From Pseudochelatococcus lubricantis (GTDB lineage Bacteria > Pseudomonadota > Alphaproteobacteria > Rhizobiales > Beijerinckiaceae), in the NCBI RefSeq assembly GCF_042432495.1, contig NZ_JBHLXC010000002.1, positions 248,001 to 312,000 of the forward strand: 64,000 nucleotides of DNA. The letters run 5' to 3'. Each line of letters starts with the position of its first letter. Position 1 is the first letter of the stretch. Positions 50,935 through 60,103 of the stretch are shown here, piece after piece. Below the pieces are notes generated by a model. It saw only the letters and a program-made list of their open reading frames with translations. It searched no databases and was not told the origin of the DNA. The translations under genes and the position numbers were made by a program.

Positions 50935-50955
50935 CTCACGATTAAATCGTGTGAG
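50935..50955. promoter_or_regulatory. OhrR-type operator
   Basis: CTCACGATT-A-AATCGTGTGAG is an almost perfect palindrome in the intergenic region of the OhrR-like gene and the hydrolase, 19 bases upstream of the hydrolase start. Probably the OhrR site; the exact consensus of this subgroup is unknown. Confidence 0.65.
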
Positions 50956-51060
50956 ATTTTTATGCCCGATCCCGGACATGCTGTCAAGCGCTTGCGATCA
51001 AGGCGCGCGCGATCTACATGGAGGAGGCGATAACGATTCCTTGATGAAAGGCCCCTCCCC

Positions 51061-51519
51061 GTGGCGAATGTCCTGCAGCTCGACCAGTTCCTGTGCTTTT
51101 CCGTGTATCTGGCCGGACACTCCTTCAACCAGTTTTACCGGCCGCTTCTGGAAGAAATCGGGCTGACCTATCCGCAGTATCTCGCCATGGTGAGCCTCTG
51201 GTCGCGCGACGACCAGACCGTCAGGGAGATCGGCAAGGCCCTGTCGCTTGAGTCGAATACACTGACGCCGCTGCTGAAGCGGCTGGAAGCGCTGGCGCTT
51301 GTCTCGCGCACCCGCGATCCTAAGGACGAACGCCAGGTGCGTATCCGCCTGACGGACAAGGGACGGGAGTTGAGGAAGCAGGCGGAGCACATCCCCGCCT
51401 GTGTGGTCGAAGCCCTGGGCCTTTCGCAGAAGGAACTCGACGATCTGCACCGCACGATGCTGCTCGTACAGAAACGGCTTCAGGAAAGCACGGAAAAGCC
51501 TTCCCCATCCGGCGTGTGA
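51061..51519 (+). CDS. ohrR: OhrR-like MarR-family peroxide sensor
   Basis: 152 residues from GTG. LDQFLCFSVY holds the reactive cysteine C12; FNQFYRPLLEEIGLTYPQYL and LVSRTRDPKDERQVRIRLTD are the winged-helix features of OhrR. In this group oxidation of the cysteine by organic hydroperoxides releases DNA. The usual target is ohr; here the divergent hydrolase is the likely target. Confidence 0.88.
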   Translation: MANVLQLDQFLCFSVYLAGHSFNQFYRPLLEEIGLTYPQYLAMVSLWSRDDQTVREIGKALSLESNTLTPLLKRLEALALVSRTRDPKDERQVRIRLTDKGRELRKQAEHIPACVVEALGLSQKELDDLHRTMLLVQKRLQESTEKPSPSGV

Positions 51520-51582
51520 CCACGGGCGCGGCACGGCTTCCGCAAGGTGGGCGGGGGAGGTTGCGGCCCCGAGCATATAAAA

Positions 51583-51622
51583 AAGGCTCCCCGCTCGCCG
51601 GCTGGCGGGAGCGTGGAGCCTT
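51583..51622 (-). terminator. Terminator of the TonB receptor gene
   Basis: On the minus strand AAGGCTCC ... GGAGCCTT forms a stem with a GC-rich inner hairpin, followed by TTTTTTAT. It lies about 135 bases after the receptor stop. Confidence 0.65.
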
Positions 51623-51757
51623 CAAGTCTGGTCGGTCTCTCTGGTTGTTATCCGAAGCATCGAGCCGGAAAGCAGACGCAATCTCCGGAAAATCGACGCG
51701 CGAATACAAGAGGCAGCGCGGGAGGTGTGTGGCGGCCCCCTCCCGCGCCGGAAAACG

Positions 51758-54025
51758 TCAGAACGAGCCTGTCAGCGACATGTAGTAGGCGCGGCCCGGT
51801 TCGTTGAACGTGTTGGCACCGGCGCTGTTGCCCGTGCCCTCGCGCTTGACGCTCTTGTCGAACAGGTTGGTGACGCCGGCGAGCAGGCGCAGGTTCTCGT
51901 TGAACTCGTAGCGCGCGCCGATGTTGACGAGCGTATAGGGCGAGCGCGAGCGGGTATTCGAGAGGGGCTGCAGCGTGGAATAGGAGATGGTCGGCGCCTC
52001 GATCTCACCGTAGTGGGTGACGCCGAGGTTGAGCTGAAGCTCCTCCGTGGCCTGCCACTCGACATTCGAGTTGATGGTGTACTTGGGCACAAGCGAGAGA
52101 GGCTCGCCGCTGCTCTTGTCCTTGGACTGGATCATGTAGGTGGCGTTGGTGCTCCACGTCACGGTTTCCAGAACCGGCACGCGCAGGTTGCCTTCAAGAC
52201 CCGAGATGACGGCCTTGGGCACGTTCTCCCACTGGAAGACGTTGTTCGGGGCCCAGCGGCCCAGCCGCGAGTTGTATGCCTGGAACGTGCCGACTGTCGT
52301 CGTGCCCGCCTGGATACGGTTCTTGTAGTCGTTGTGGAAGTAGGTGATACCGGCGTTCCACCCTTTCTCGTCGGTGTAGTTGATGCCGATTTCCTTGTTG
52401 ATGCTGGTCTCCGCCTTCAGGTCCGGATTGCCCATCACCCAGCAGGGGCCCGTGCCGGGAGGGCAGCCGTTGCCGGCGGAGGAGTAAAGGTAGTTCGGAT
52501 TGAGCTGGAACAGGTTGGGCACCTTGAAAGCGCGCGCGACACCGGCCTTGAGCGTGATCTCGTCGGTGATCGAATACGAGGCGTTGAGGCTCGGGCTCCA
52601 GTTGTTGCCCGCCTCGGTATGATGGTCGAAGCGCAGGCCCGGCGTCAGGATGAACTTGTCGGTGACGAGAATGTTGTCCTCGGCATAGATCGCGCCGAGC
52701 ATCGCCTGGCTCTTGGGATTGCGGTTTTCGGCGCTCGACACCCCGAACTGCGGCGCATCGAGCGCGTTGCCGTCGGCCATGTTCTCGTCATCCATCCACT
52801 CGCCGCGGAACTCGGTGCCGAGCGTCAGCGTCTGGGGTACGACGATGGTCAGCGGGAAGTTCCATTCGCTCTTGGCCGTGATGTTGTCGAGCGTAATAGT
52901 CTTGCGATCTTTGGCGTATTGGCTGTTGATCTGCCCTTCGACAGAGCCGGCGTTGCCTTCACCGAGGCGCTTGTTCTTGGTGTTTTCCCACTGGATGTAG
53001 GTATTCGACGTACCGAATTCCCACTTGCCACGATGGGTGGCGGACAGCGTGGTGCGCGTCACGCGGTTGGTCTCGTGGCCGCCGCGCGCCAGCTCCTGGT
53101 TGAGCGCGGAGCCGAGCACATCCTGGAACAGCGAATCGCCGGCATAGATGTTGCGCTGCTGGCTCCATGCCGCCTCGAAGTCCAGCACGTGGCGTTCGTC
53201 GAGCTTCCACGACAGCAGGCCGCGGAAGTCGGTGTTGATCACGCCCTCATTACCGGCGGCGACGTTCTGGCCATCAGGCGTGGCGTCCTCGTTGATATCG
53301 ATGTCGTCGGCGTCGCTGCGGTTGTAGTTGCCCGAGATGCGGTAGGAGAAACGCTCATCGATGGGCCCGCCCGCCACGACGGTGGAGCGGTACGTGCGGC
53401 CTTCGCTGCTGCTTTCCGGAATATTGGCGAAGCTCGTCGCGCTGAACGTGGTTTTCTCCGGCCGCTTGGTGATGATGTTGACCACGCCGCCCGCGGCGCC
53501 CGAGCCGTAACGCGCGGCGGCGGGGCCGCGCAGCACCTCGATGCGATCGACCGCTTCCGCCGGGACCCAGTTCGAATCGCCGCGCGTATCGCGCTCGCCG
53601 CCGCGGCGCATGCGGACCGAGTTGCGCGAGAACACCGGTTTGCCATCGATGAGGATCAGCGTATTTTCCGGGCCCATGCCGCGGATGTCGATCTGGCGGT
53701 TGTTGCCACGCTGGCCATTGGACGAATTGCCGGTGAGGTTGACGCCCGGCTGGCGGCGGATAATCTCGGCAAGGTCGCCGCGTGCCGGAGGATTGCGCTC
53801 GATCTCCTGCCGGCTGATGATCGACACGCCCGGCGCCTGGTTCAGCTGTTCGCGGGCGGAGACCACCACGACCTCGTCGAGCAGCAGTTCGTCGCCCGTC
53901 AGCTCCTTGTCCGCGTTCGCCTGCTGGCTCTGCGCTCCAGCGCCCTGCGCGTGAGCAGCCCCGCTGGCAACGGCAAACAGCAACACCAGGGCCGTTGCCC
54001 CGACAAATTCTCCATGACGTGTCAT
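51758..54025 (-). CDS. TonB-dependent siderophore receptor (FepA/BfeA type)
   Basis: 755 residues with a signal peptide (ATALVLLFAVASGAAHA). The TonB box region is DEVVVVSAREQ, and the plug domain has RQPGVNLTGNSSNGQRGNNR and ENTLILIDGKPVFSRNSVR, hallmarks of enterobactin-type FepA receptors. The barrel ends YYMSLTGSF with a C-terminal Phe. It takes ferric catecholate siderophores across the outer membrane. The AT-rich upstream region has a possible Irr box. Confidence 0.92.
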   Translation of the reverse strand: MTRHGEFVGATALVLLFAVASGAAHAQGAGAQSQQANADKELTGDELLLDEVVVVSAREQLNQAPGVSIISRQEIERNPPARGDLAEIIRRQPGVNLTGNSSNGQRGNNRQIDIRGMGPENTLILIDGKPVFSRNSVRMRRGGERDTRGDSNWVPAEAVDRIEVLRGPAAARYGSGAAGGVVNIITKRPEKTTFSATSFANIPESSSEGRTYRSTVVAGGPIDERFSYRISGNYNRSDADDIDINEDATPDGQNVAAGNEGVINTDFRGLLSWKLDERHVLDFEAAWSQQRNIYAGDSLFQDVLGSALNQELARGGHETNRVTRTTLSATHRGKWEFGTSNTYIQWENTKNKRLGEGNAGSVEGQINSQYAKDRKTITLDNITAKSEWNFPLTIVVPQTLTLGTEFRGEWMDDENMADGNALDAPQFGVSSAENRNPKSQAMLGAIYAEDNILVTDKFILTPGLRFDHHTEAGNNWSPSLNASYSITDEITLKAGVARAFKVPNLFQLNPNYLYSSAGNGCPPGTGPCWVMGNPDLKAETSINKEIGINYTDEKGWNAGITYFHNDYKNRIQAGTTTVGTFQAYNSRLGRWAPNNVFQWENVPKAVISGLEGNLRVPVLETVTWSTNATYMIQSKDKSSGEPLSLVPKYTINSNVEWQATEELQLNLGVTHYGEIEAPTISYSTLQPLSNTRSRSPYTLVNIGARYEFNENLRLLAGVTNLFDKSVKREGTGNSAGANTFNEPGRAYYMSLTGSF

Positions 54026-54470
54026 GTTGACAGCCCCTTTTTATAATTCCTCTACTTCGAAAACAAGAATTCAATAATTCAAAAGTTTTCGCCTCAAGGA
54101 AGAATCAGAATTAGCACCCTGTGCACTGCTTATGCTTCTGACCTACGGTGAGATGAATCTGAAGTATTTTATGTGAAACGATGTTCATTTTGACGATTCT
54201 TGTGTCAATAATACATCGCTTTAGAAATATTATAATTCTTATGCCGATTCAGAACACCGGACCGGCGAGCAGCGGCGCGGCGAAAAAGGACGTAAGGGGA
54301 GCCGGATGACGACATGCCCGCTGCTGCAGCGGGAGGCGGTTACCGTGGTAAAAGGCCGGATGCGGCCGTCGCGGACCGCCGGCATGAAAGGAGCTTCCCG
54401 GCCGCTGTTATTCTTGCAACCCGCGGTCGCTCTATTAAAGTAAACATCAGTTCACCGGACAGGAAAGCAG
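54026..54470. promoter_or_regulatory. Iron-regulated promoter region with a possible Irr box
   Basis: 445 bases without a gene, AT-rich for this host. TTTAGAA-N9-TTCTTAT at 54220-54242 resembles the Irr-binding ICE motif of Rhizobiales (TTTAGAA-N9-TTCTAAA) with two changes in the second half. It is about 195 bases upstream of the receptor start. Confidence 0.45.
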
Positions 54471-55196
54471 ATGATCGTTCAGGCCTGCCTCAATGGTGCG
54501 CGTCCCGATGGCTTCCATCCCCGGCTGCCGCTCACGCCGGAGGCAATGGCCGGCGATGGTGCGTCCTGCGTCGCGGCAGGAGCCGCCGAACTGCACATTC
54601 ACCCGCGTGGGACGGACGGCTGCGAAAGCCTCGCGGCCGTGGACGCGACTGTGCACGCCGTGCGCCGCGCCTGTCCGGGCACGCTGATCGGCGTTTCGAC
54701 GGGGGCATGGATCGAGAACAGCGCAGCGAGGACGCGCGCCGCCATAGCGGATTGGCAGGCGCTGCCGGACCATGCGTCCGTGAACCTGTCGGAACCCGAC
54801 GCGCCGGCCGTCATGGATCTGCTCCGGCGCCGGGGAATCGGCATCGAGGCGGGACTCGCATCAGTCGCCGACGCGGAGCGTTTCGTGAATCTCGCAGGTC
54901 ACGGACAAGTGTTTCGCATCCTGATCGAGATCGGGGAGCAGGAGCCGGATGCGGCCTGGGAAGTGACGGACGGCATCGCCCGCGTGCTCGGCCGCGCGGA
55001 GGCGTCGCGGCCGGTCCTGCTGCACGGTTTCGACGCCATGGTCTGGCCCTTCGTCGCGCTTGCCCGTCAGCGACGCTGGTCGACTCGGGTCGGGCTGGAG
55101 GACGGCCAGCATCTGCCGGACGGCGCGACGGCCGCTGGCAATGCCGCGCTGGTGGCCGCGGCCGTGGCAATCTTCCGGGCGGAACCCGCAGGCTGA
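54471..55196 (+). CDS. BKACE family (3-keto-5-aminohexanoate cleavage) protein
   Basis: 241 residues, shorter than the usual ~270-300. MIVQACLNGARPDGFHPRLP, the zinc ligands in AELHIHPRGTDG, GVSTGAWIENS and HASVNLSEPDAPAVMDLLRR. BKACE enzymes transfer an acetyl or acyl group from beta-keto acids to acetyl-CoA or similar acceptors; the substrate here is unknown. Divergent from the receptor and convergent with nitronate monooxygenase. Confidence 0.85.
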   Translation: MIVQACLNGARPDGFHPRLPLTPEAMAGDGASCVAAGAAELHIHPRGTDGCESLAAVDATVHAVRRACPGTLIGVSTGAWIENSAARTRAAIADWQALPDHASVNLSEPDAPAVMDLLRRRGIGIEAGLASVADAERFVNLAGHGQVFRILIEIGEQEPDAAWEVTDGIARVLGRAEASRPVLLHGFDAMVWPFVALARQRRWSTRVGLEDGQHLPDGATAAGNAALVAAAVAIFRAEPAG

Positions 55197-55225
55197 CGCG
55201 CCGTCCGTAGATGGAAAAGCGGACC

Positions 55226-56305
55226 TCAGGACGCAGCTTCGGCAACGGATGAGCGCTCCCGCACCGCTGCCAGTTCCACCGCGAGCGTCGCAACCAGCTC
55301 GGCCGCGGGCAGCGCCCGCGACAGGCCGGCCCCCTGCCCCGCCCATTGCGCGCCGAAACCGTTCTCCCCAGCGGCTTTCGCGGCGGCGTTCAGCGCCTTT
55401 CCAGCATCGTAGGCGATGGGATAATCCGGCCGCGCCAATGCCGCATGCGCCTCCGCCCATGCGGTGAAGCCGTTGCGCAGGCTGCGTGCGGCCCTGCCAG
55501 AGATGGCGTCCGTCATGACCGTGCCGGGCGCGGCGGCGAGAGCGGCGCGATAGGCGGCGTCGGCCGCGCTTTCCGGGCAGGCGACGAAGGCCGTGCCCAG
55601 CTGCGCCGCCACCGCGCCGAGATCGAGCGCCGCCGCGATTCCCCGCCCGTCCATGATACCGCCGGCTGCGATGACAGGCAGGCCGGCGCGGGCGGCCAGC
55701 AGCCGTGTGAGCGGCAGCACGCCCGCCTGCTCGTCGGGCGCGGCGGGATCGAACACACCCCGGTGGCCGCCTGCCTCGAAGCCCTGCGCGACCACGGCGT
55801 CGATGCCGGCCCGGCGCGCGGCTTCGGCCTCGGCCAGGTTGGTCGCGGTCGACAACAGGATGCAGCCGGCCGCCTTCAGCGCGGCGATGCGCGGTGCCGC
55901 CGGCAAGCCGAAATGAAAGCTGACGACAGGCGGCGCGAGTTCGACAAGAGCGGCAAGCATCGCATCGTCCCCGGCGAAGCTCCGGTAGATTTCCCGCAGG
56001 CCTCGCGGCGGCTCGGCTCCGAAACGCGCGAACAGCGGTGCGAGCGCCTCGATCCATGCGGCCTCGCGAACGGCGTCCGCCCGCGCGGGCGCGTGGACGA
56101 ACACGTTGACGTTGAACGCCCGCGCCGTGCGCTGCCGCACTTCCGCGATCATCGCCCGCGCGCCGGCGGCATCCGTCGCTCCGACGCCGATCGAACCGAG
56201 ACCGCCCGCCTCGCTGACAGCAGCCGCCAGCGCCGGCGTGGAGACGCCGGCCATGGGCGCCTGGACGATAGGATAAGAGAGGTTCAGACGATCAAGAAGA
56301 GACAT
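55226..56305 (-). CDS. Nitronate monooxygenase-family protein
   Basis: 359 residues from MSLLDRLNLSYPIVQAPMAG. FMN barrel: GGLGSIGVGATDAAGARAMI, FNVNVFVHAPAR, VAQGFEAGGHRGVF, LPVIAAGGIMDGRGIAAALD and VAAQLGTAFVACPES. Oxidises propionate-3-nitronate or related nitronates. The longer open frame upstream is discarded because the match starts at this Met. Confidence 0.9.
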   Translation of the reverse strand: MSLLDRLNLSYPIVQAPMAGVSTPALAAAVSEAGGLGSIGVGATDAAGARAMIAEVRQRTARAFNVNVFVHAPARADAVREAAWIEALAPLFARFGAEPPRGLREIYRSFAGDDAMLAALVELAPPVVSFHFGLPAAPRIAALKAAGCILLSTATNLAEAEAARRAGIDAVVAQGFEAGGHRGVFDPAAPDEQAGVLPLTRLLAARAGLPVIAAGGIMDGRGIAAALDLGAVAAQLGTAFVACPESAADAAYRAALAAAPGTVMTDAISGRAARSLRNGFTAWAEAHAALARPDYPIAYDAGKALNAAAKAAGENGFGAQWAGQGAGLSRALPAAELVATLAVELAAVRERSSVAEAAS

Positions 56306-56841
56306 GATTTCACAGCGCCCGTTACCGGAGCCCGACCCGGCATCGCCGGACCTGCCCCATGATTCTCTTGATATTGAACGCATTCCGGAAGCCTGGATGC
56401 TTACATCCAACCGGAAAGCGCCGCGGTTTCCGTCGCGGCGCGCCCTCGCCTGCCGGCGGGCGCCTCGCGGTGGAGGCGGTATAATACCCGTTCGCCGGGC
56501 GGTGTCATCCGATCGCCGCTTATTCCGGAAGCGCATCGAGCGCGGCGATGATCGTCCGCAACGTCGCCAGATAGGCTTCCTTGCTGGTCGGCCTGAACAT
56601 CCGCGACGGGCTGAGAACTTGACTTTTTCATTCTACGATGTAGAAACGCAGCGTGGCAGATCGGGGGCGCCGCGTGGCCGCGCCTCTCCCCGGCAACGGT
56701 GCTCCCGTGGTGCGCCCGCTCGGGAAATCGCGCCGCGCGCTCCTTTCCCCGGCTTTCGCCGGGATGCAGGTCACAATGCCGGTATGCGCAGCCGGTGGCC
56801 GCCCGGGGCCGACGGGTTTCTTGCGGACGGAGGGCGGCAAC
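56306..56841. other. Intergenic region before the CDF gene
   Basis: No supported gene in about 540 bases. A short minus-strand frame at about 56518-56600 reads MFRPTSKEAYLATLRTIIAA then LDALPE; it has no upstream continuation in frame and may be a gene relic. TTGACTTTTTCATTCTACGA at about 56620 could be part of the CDF promoter. Confidence 0.4.
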
Positions 56842-57768
56842 ATGCAATCGGAACAGGGCGTTCTCCGCGTCTCCATCGTGCTCACCGTCTTCATGTCGGG
56901 GCTCGGCATTCTCTTCGGCCTGCTGGCGGGCTCGTCGGCCATCGTCTTCGACGGCATCTACGAACTGACGGACGCCGCCATGACGACGCTTGCCCTGCTC
57001 GTCGCCAGGCTGATCGCGGCCGGCACCTCGGGCAGCCCTTCCCACGGCAGGCTGGTGGAGCGCTTCACCATGGGGTTCTGGCATCTGGAACCCATGGTAC
57101 TGGGGCTGAACGGCACGATGCTGATCGGCGCGGCCATCTACGCGCTGATCAACGCCATCGACGCCTTCCTGTCGGGCGGGCGCCTGATCTCCTTCGACTA
57201 CGCCATCGTCTATGCCCTCATCTCCCTCGTGGCGGAGGTCGGCATGGGGCTCTATGCGAGGTCGGCGAATCAGACCATCCGCTCCGATCTGCTGGCGCTC
57301 GACGCGAAGGGCTGGCTGATGTCGGCCGCCATGACGGTGGCGTGGCTCGCTGCCTTCGTTTTCGGCTATCTGGTGCAGGGCACGCAGCTTGCGTGGATCT
57401 CGCCCTACATCGACCCCGCCGTGCTGGCGGCGGTCTGCCTCGTTGTCATTCCGATGCCCATCGGCACGGTGCGGCGGGCGCTGGCCGACATTCTGCTGGT
57501 CACGCCAGCGGACCTGAAGCGGCACGTGGACACCGTCGCGCAGGAGATGGTGCAACGCTACGGCTTCGTCTCCTACCGCGCCTATGTCGCCCGGGTCGGG
57601 CGCGGCAGGCAGATCGAACTCTATTTCATCGTGCCCCCCGCGTGGCCTGCCAAGCGGCTGGAAGAATGGGACAAGCTGCGCGACGAGATTGGCAAGGCGC
57701 TCGGCGACGACAGCCCCGACCGCTGGCTCACCATCGTCTTCACCACCGACCCCGAATGGGCGGAGTGA
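56842..57768 (+). CDS. Cation diffusion facilitator (CDF) family transporter
   Basis: 308 residues, five to six membrane segments. VLTVFMSGLGILFGLLAGSS, then FDGIYELTDAAMTTLALLVA gives the D...D metal site of TM2, and DLLALDAKGWLMSAAMTVAW that of TM5. The cytosolic C-terminal domain is LADILLVTPADLKRHVDTVA. It would export Zn, Co, Fe or Mn. ATG at 56842 has GGAGGG ten bases ahead. Confidence 0.88.
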   Translation: MQSEQGVLRVSIVLTVFMSGLGILFGLLAGSSAIVFDGIYELTDAAMTTLALLVARLIAAGTSGSPSHGRLVERFTMGFWHLEPMVLGLNGTMLIGAAIYALINAIDAFLSGGRLISFDYAIVYALISLVAEVGMGLYARSANQTIRSDLLALDAKGWLMSAAMTVAWLAAFVFGYLVQGTQLAWISPYIDPAVLAAVCLVVIPMPIGTVRRALADILLVTPADLKRHVDTVAQEMVQRYGFVSYRAYVARVGRGRQIELYFIVPPAWPAKRLEEWDKLRDEIGKALGDDSPDRWLTIVFTTDPEWAE

Positions 57769-57777
57769 GCCCCCGCC

Positions 57778-59208
57778 TCAGGCTTCACCCCAGCCGACCA
57801 CGCCCTTGATCTCAAGGAAGTCGTGAATGCCCCAGTCGGCGTATTCGCGGCCGTTGCCGGACTGCTTGTAGCCGCCGAACGGGGCGGTCGTGTCCCACTC
57901 AGGATAGTTCAGATAGACCGAGCCCGCGCGCATCCGCGCCGCGACCTGGCGGGCATGGCCGATATCCCGCGACTGGACGTAGGCGGCAAGGCCGTAAACG
58001 GTGTCGTTGGCGATGCGGATGGCGTGTTCCTCGTCCTCATAGGAAAGGATCGACAGGACCGGCCCGAAAATCTCCTCGCGGGCAATGGTCATCCCGTTCG
58101 CGACATGGCCGAACACGGTGGGGCGGACGTAGTAGCCGCGTTCCAACCCTTCCGGCCGGCCGGGACCGCCGACGACAAGCGTCGCACCCTCGCGGATGCC
58201 GGTTTCGATCAGTCGCTGGATCTTCTCGAACTGAGTGGCGCTGACCACGGGTCCATGCGTCGTTTCCTCCTCGCGCGGATCGCCCACCTTCACCGCTGCC
58301 GCCACCGCGCCCGCGATACGCAGCGCTTCCTCGTGGCGGTCCACCGGCACGAGCATGCGGGTCGGCGCATCGCACGACTGGCCGGAATTGCCGAAGCAGC
58401 CCCGCACGCCCTTCGTCACCGCCCGCTCGAAGTCGGCATCCGGCAGGATGATGTTGGCCGATTTGCCGCCGAGTTCCTGCGCAACCCGCTTGACCGTTTC
58501 AGCAGCGGTGCGGGCGACAATGATCCCGGCGCGCGTCGAGCCCGTGAAGGAGACCATATCCACTTCCGGGTGTCCGGCCATGACCTGTCCGACGTCCGGG
58601 CCGGTGCCGTTGACGAGATTGAAGACGCCCTTCGGCGTGCCGGCAGCTTCCATGATCTCCGCGAAGACGATGCCGCTCACCGGCGCGATCTCCGAGGGCT
58701 TCAGCACCACGGTGCAGCCGGCGGCGATGGCGGGCGCCACCTTGCAGACGATCTGGTTCAGCGGCCAGTTCCACGGCGTGATCAGCGCGCAAACGCCGAT
58801 CGGCTCCCGGAAGATGCGTGTCGTACCGCGCTGCTCCTCGAAGGCAAAGGTCTCAAGCGCCGCGATGGTCGCTTCCAGATGTGCCTGTCCGGCGGCAGCC
58901 TGCGCCCGGCGCGCGAAGGTGATCGGCGCGCCCATCTCCCGGCTCACGGCCCGGGCGATGTCCTCGTAACGCTCGTTGTAGAGCGCCAGAATGCGCCGCA
59001 GCAGGGCGAGCCGCTCGTCCCGGGAGGTCGTGGAGAAGGCGCCGAATGCAGCCCGCGCGGCCGCGATCGCCCTGTCGACATCGGCGGCCGAGCCGATCGA
59101 AATTTGCGTGAACGCTTCCTCCGTCGCGGGATCGATAACGTCAAGGATATTCGGCGTGACCGGATCAACCCAGGCACCGTCGATGAAAAACTTCAGGTGA
59201 TGACTCAT
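57778..59208 (-). CDS. NAD(P)-dependent aldehyde dehydrogenase
   Basis: 476 residues, full length. ALITPWNWPLNQIVCKVAPA (oxyanion Asn), VSFTGSTRAGIIV (cofactor site), ELGGKSANIILPDAD (catalytic Glu) and GNSGQSCDAPTRM (catalytic Cys). Substrate unknown. Neighbouring TetR and acetone-carboxylase genes suggest use on a C3 aldehyde or a similar product, but that is inference. Confidence 0.93.
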   Translation of the reverse strand: MSHHLKFFIDGAWVDPVTPNILDVIDPATEEAFTQISIGSAADVDRAIAAARAAFGAFSTTSRDERLALLRRILALYNERYEDIARAVSREMGAPITFARRAQAAAGQAHLEATIAALETFAFEEQRGTTRIFREPIGVCALITPWNWPLNQIVCKVAPAIAAGCTVVLKPSEIAPVSGIVFAEIMEAAGTPKGVFNLVNGTGPDVGQVMAGHPEVDMVSFTGSTRAGIIVARTAAETVKRVAQELGGKSANIILPDADFERAVTKGVRGCFGNSGQSCDAPTRMLVPVDRHEEALRIAGAVAAAVKVGDPREEETTHGPVVSATQFEKIQRLIETGIREGATLVVGGPGRPEGLERGYYVRPTVFGHVANGMTIAREEIFGPVLSILSYEDEEHAIRIANDTVYGLAAYVQSRDIGHARQVAARMRAGSVYLNYPEWDTTAPFGGYKQSGNGREYADWGIHDFLEIKGVVGWGEA

Positions 59209-59414
59209 GACCGTTCTCCTCTCGTGTAGACGCGCCGGCAGATTTTTATGGAAGGACTTTCATGGCACGAAACCCGGCCTCCGCTCAACCGCGTGCCGGA
59301 ACGGCCCGGCGCGGAACAGAGAACATTGCGCGCGCCATGTCGGCAACGTAAAATCCGGAATCGACTGTCACAGACGACGGCTTGCGCCGCCGCCGCCCTC
59401 TCCGTCGGCGTGAG

Positions 59415-60086
59415 ATGCCCAACACCAAACCCAAAACCAGTCCGGGTTCGCGCGGATTATCCAGAAAGGTCCTCGCGGAAGCCGCCATCGAGCTTATGGA
59501 GGCCGCCGGCGAGGCGGGCTTCACCCTGCGCAAGCTCGGCGCGCGGGTCGGGTGCGACCCGATGTCGATCCTTTACCATTTCAAGTCCAAGGAAGGCCTG
59601 TTCCGCGCCATGGCCGACCAGCTGGAAGCCCAGATCCGCCCCGCGCCGGAGGACCAGCCGTGGCGCGGGCGGCTGCGCCACCTCGCCGACCAGTACCGCA
59701 GCCTCGCGCTTCGCTTCCCGCACAGTTTCCGGCTGATGCAACGCTTCCCGCACACCGGCATCGCCGACTACGGGCACGTGGAGATGGTACACCGCGCCCT
59801 GAAGGAGGCCGGCATCGCCGACCGCGACATCCCGGGCATCTGCCTCGGCTGGTACACCTGCATCACCGGCCTTGCGATGGGCGAGGTCGGCGGACTGATC
59901 CGCCCCGCGACCGACGAGGACGCCCTGGAGATCGACCAGCTTCCCGACGCTTCGTATCCGCTGCTGAAGCGGCTCCTGCCGCGCTATCGCGACCTCGCGC
60001 CGAACGCGGTTCACGCCCTCACCATCGAACTGCTGCTCGACGGGATCGTGGTGCATGCCGCCGCCTCCAGCGATGCGGGGGCGTGA
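59415..60086 (+). CDS. TetR-family regulator
   Basis: 223 residues. HTH: VLAEAAIELMEAAGEAGFTL then RKLGARVGCDPMSILYHFKS KEGLF-type second part. TetR_C-like ligand domain follows. Divergent from the aldehyde dehydrogenase gene with about 200 bases between starts, so it probably represses that gene. Confidence 0.88.
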   Translation: MPNTKPKTSPGSRGLSRKVLAEAAIELMEAAGEAGFTLRKLGARVGCDPMSILYHFKSKEGLFRAMADQLEAQIRPAPEDQPWRGRLRHLADQYRSLALRFPHSFRLMQRFPHTGIADYGHVEMVHRALKEAGIADRDIPGICLGWYTCITGLAMGEVGGLIRPATDEDALEIDQLPDASYPLLKRLLPRYRDLAPNAVHALTIELLLDGIVVHAAASSDAGA

Positions 60087-60103
60087 GGCGCCGGCGCATT
60101 TGT

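Noticed and set aside
51725..54046. 773-residue plus-strand frame opposite the TonB receptor
   Set aside because: Antisense shadow; the minus strand has a signal peptide, plug and barrel.
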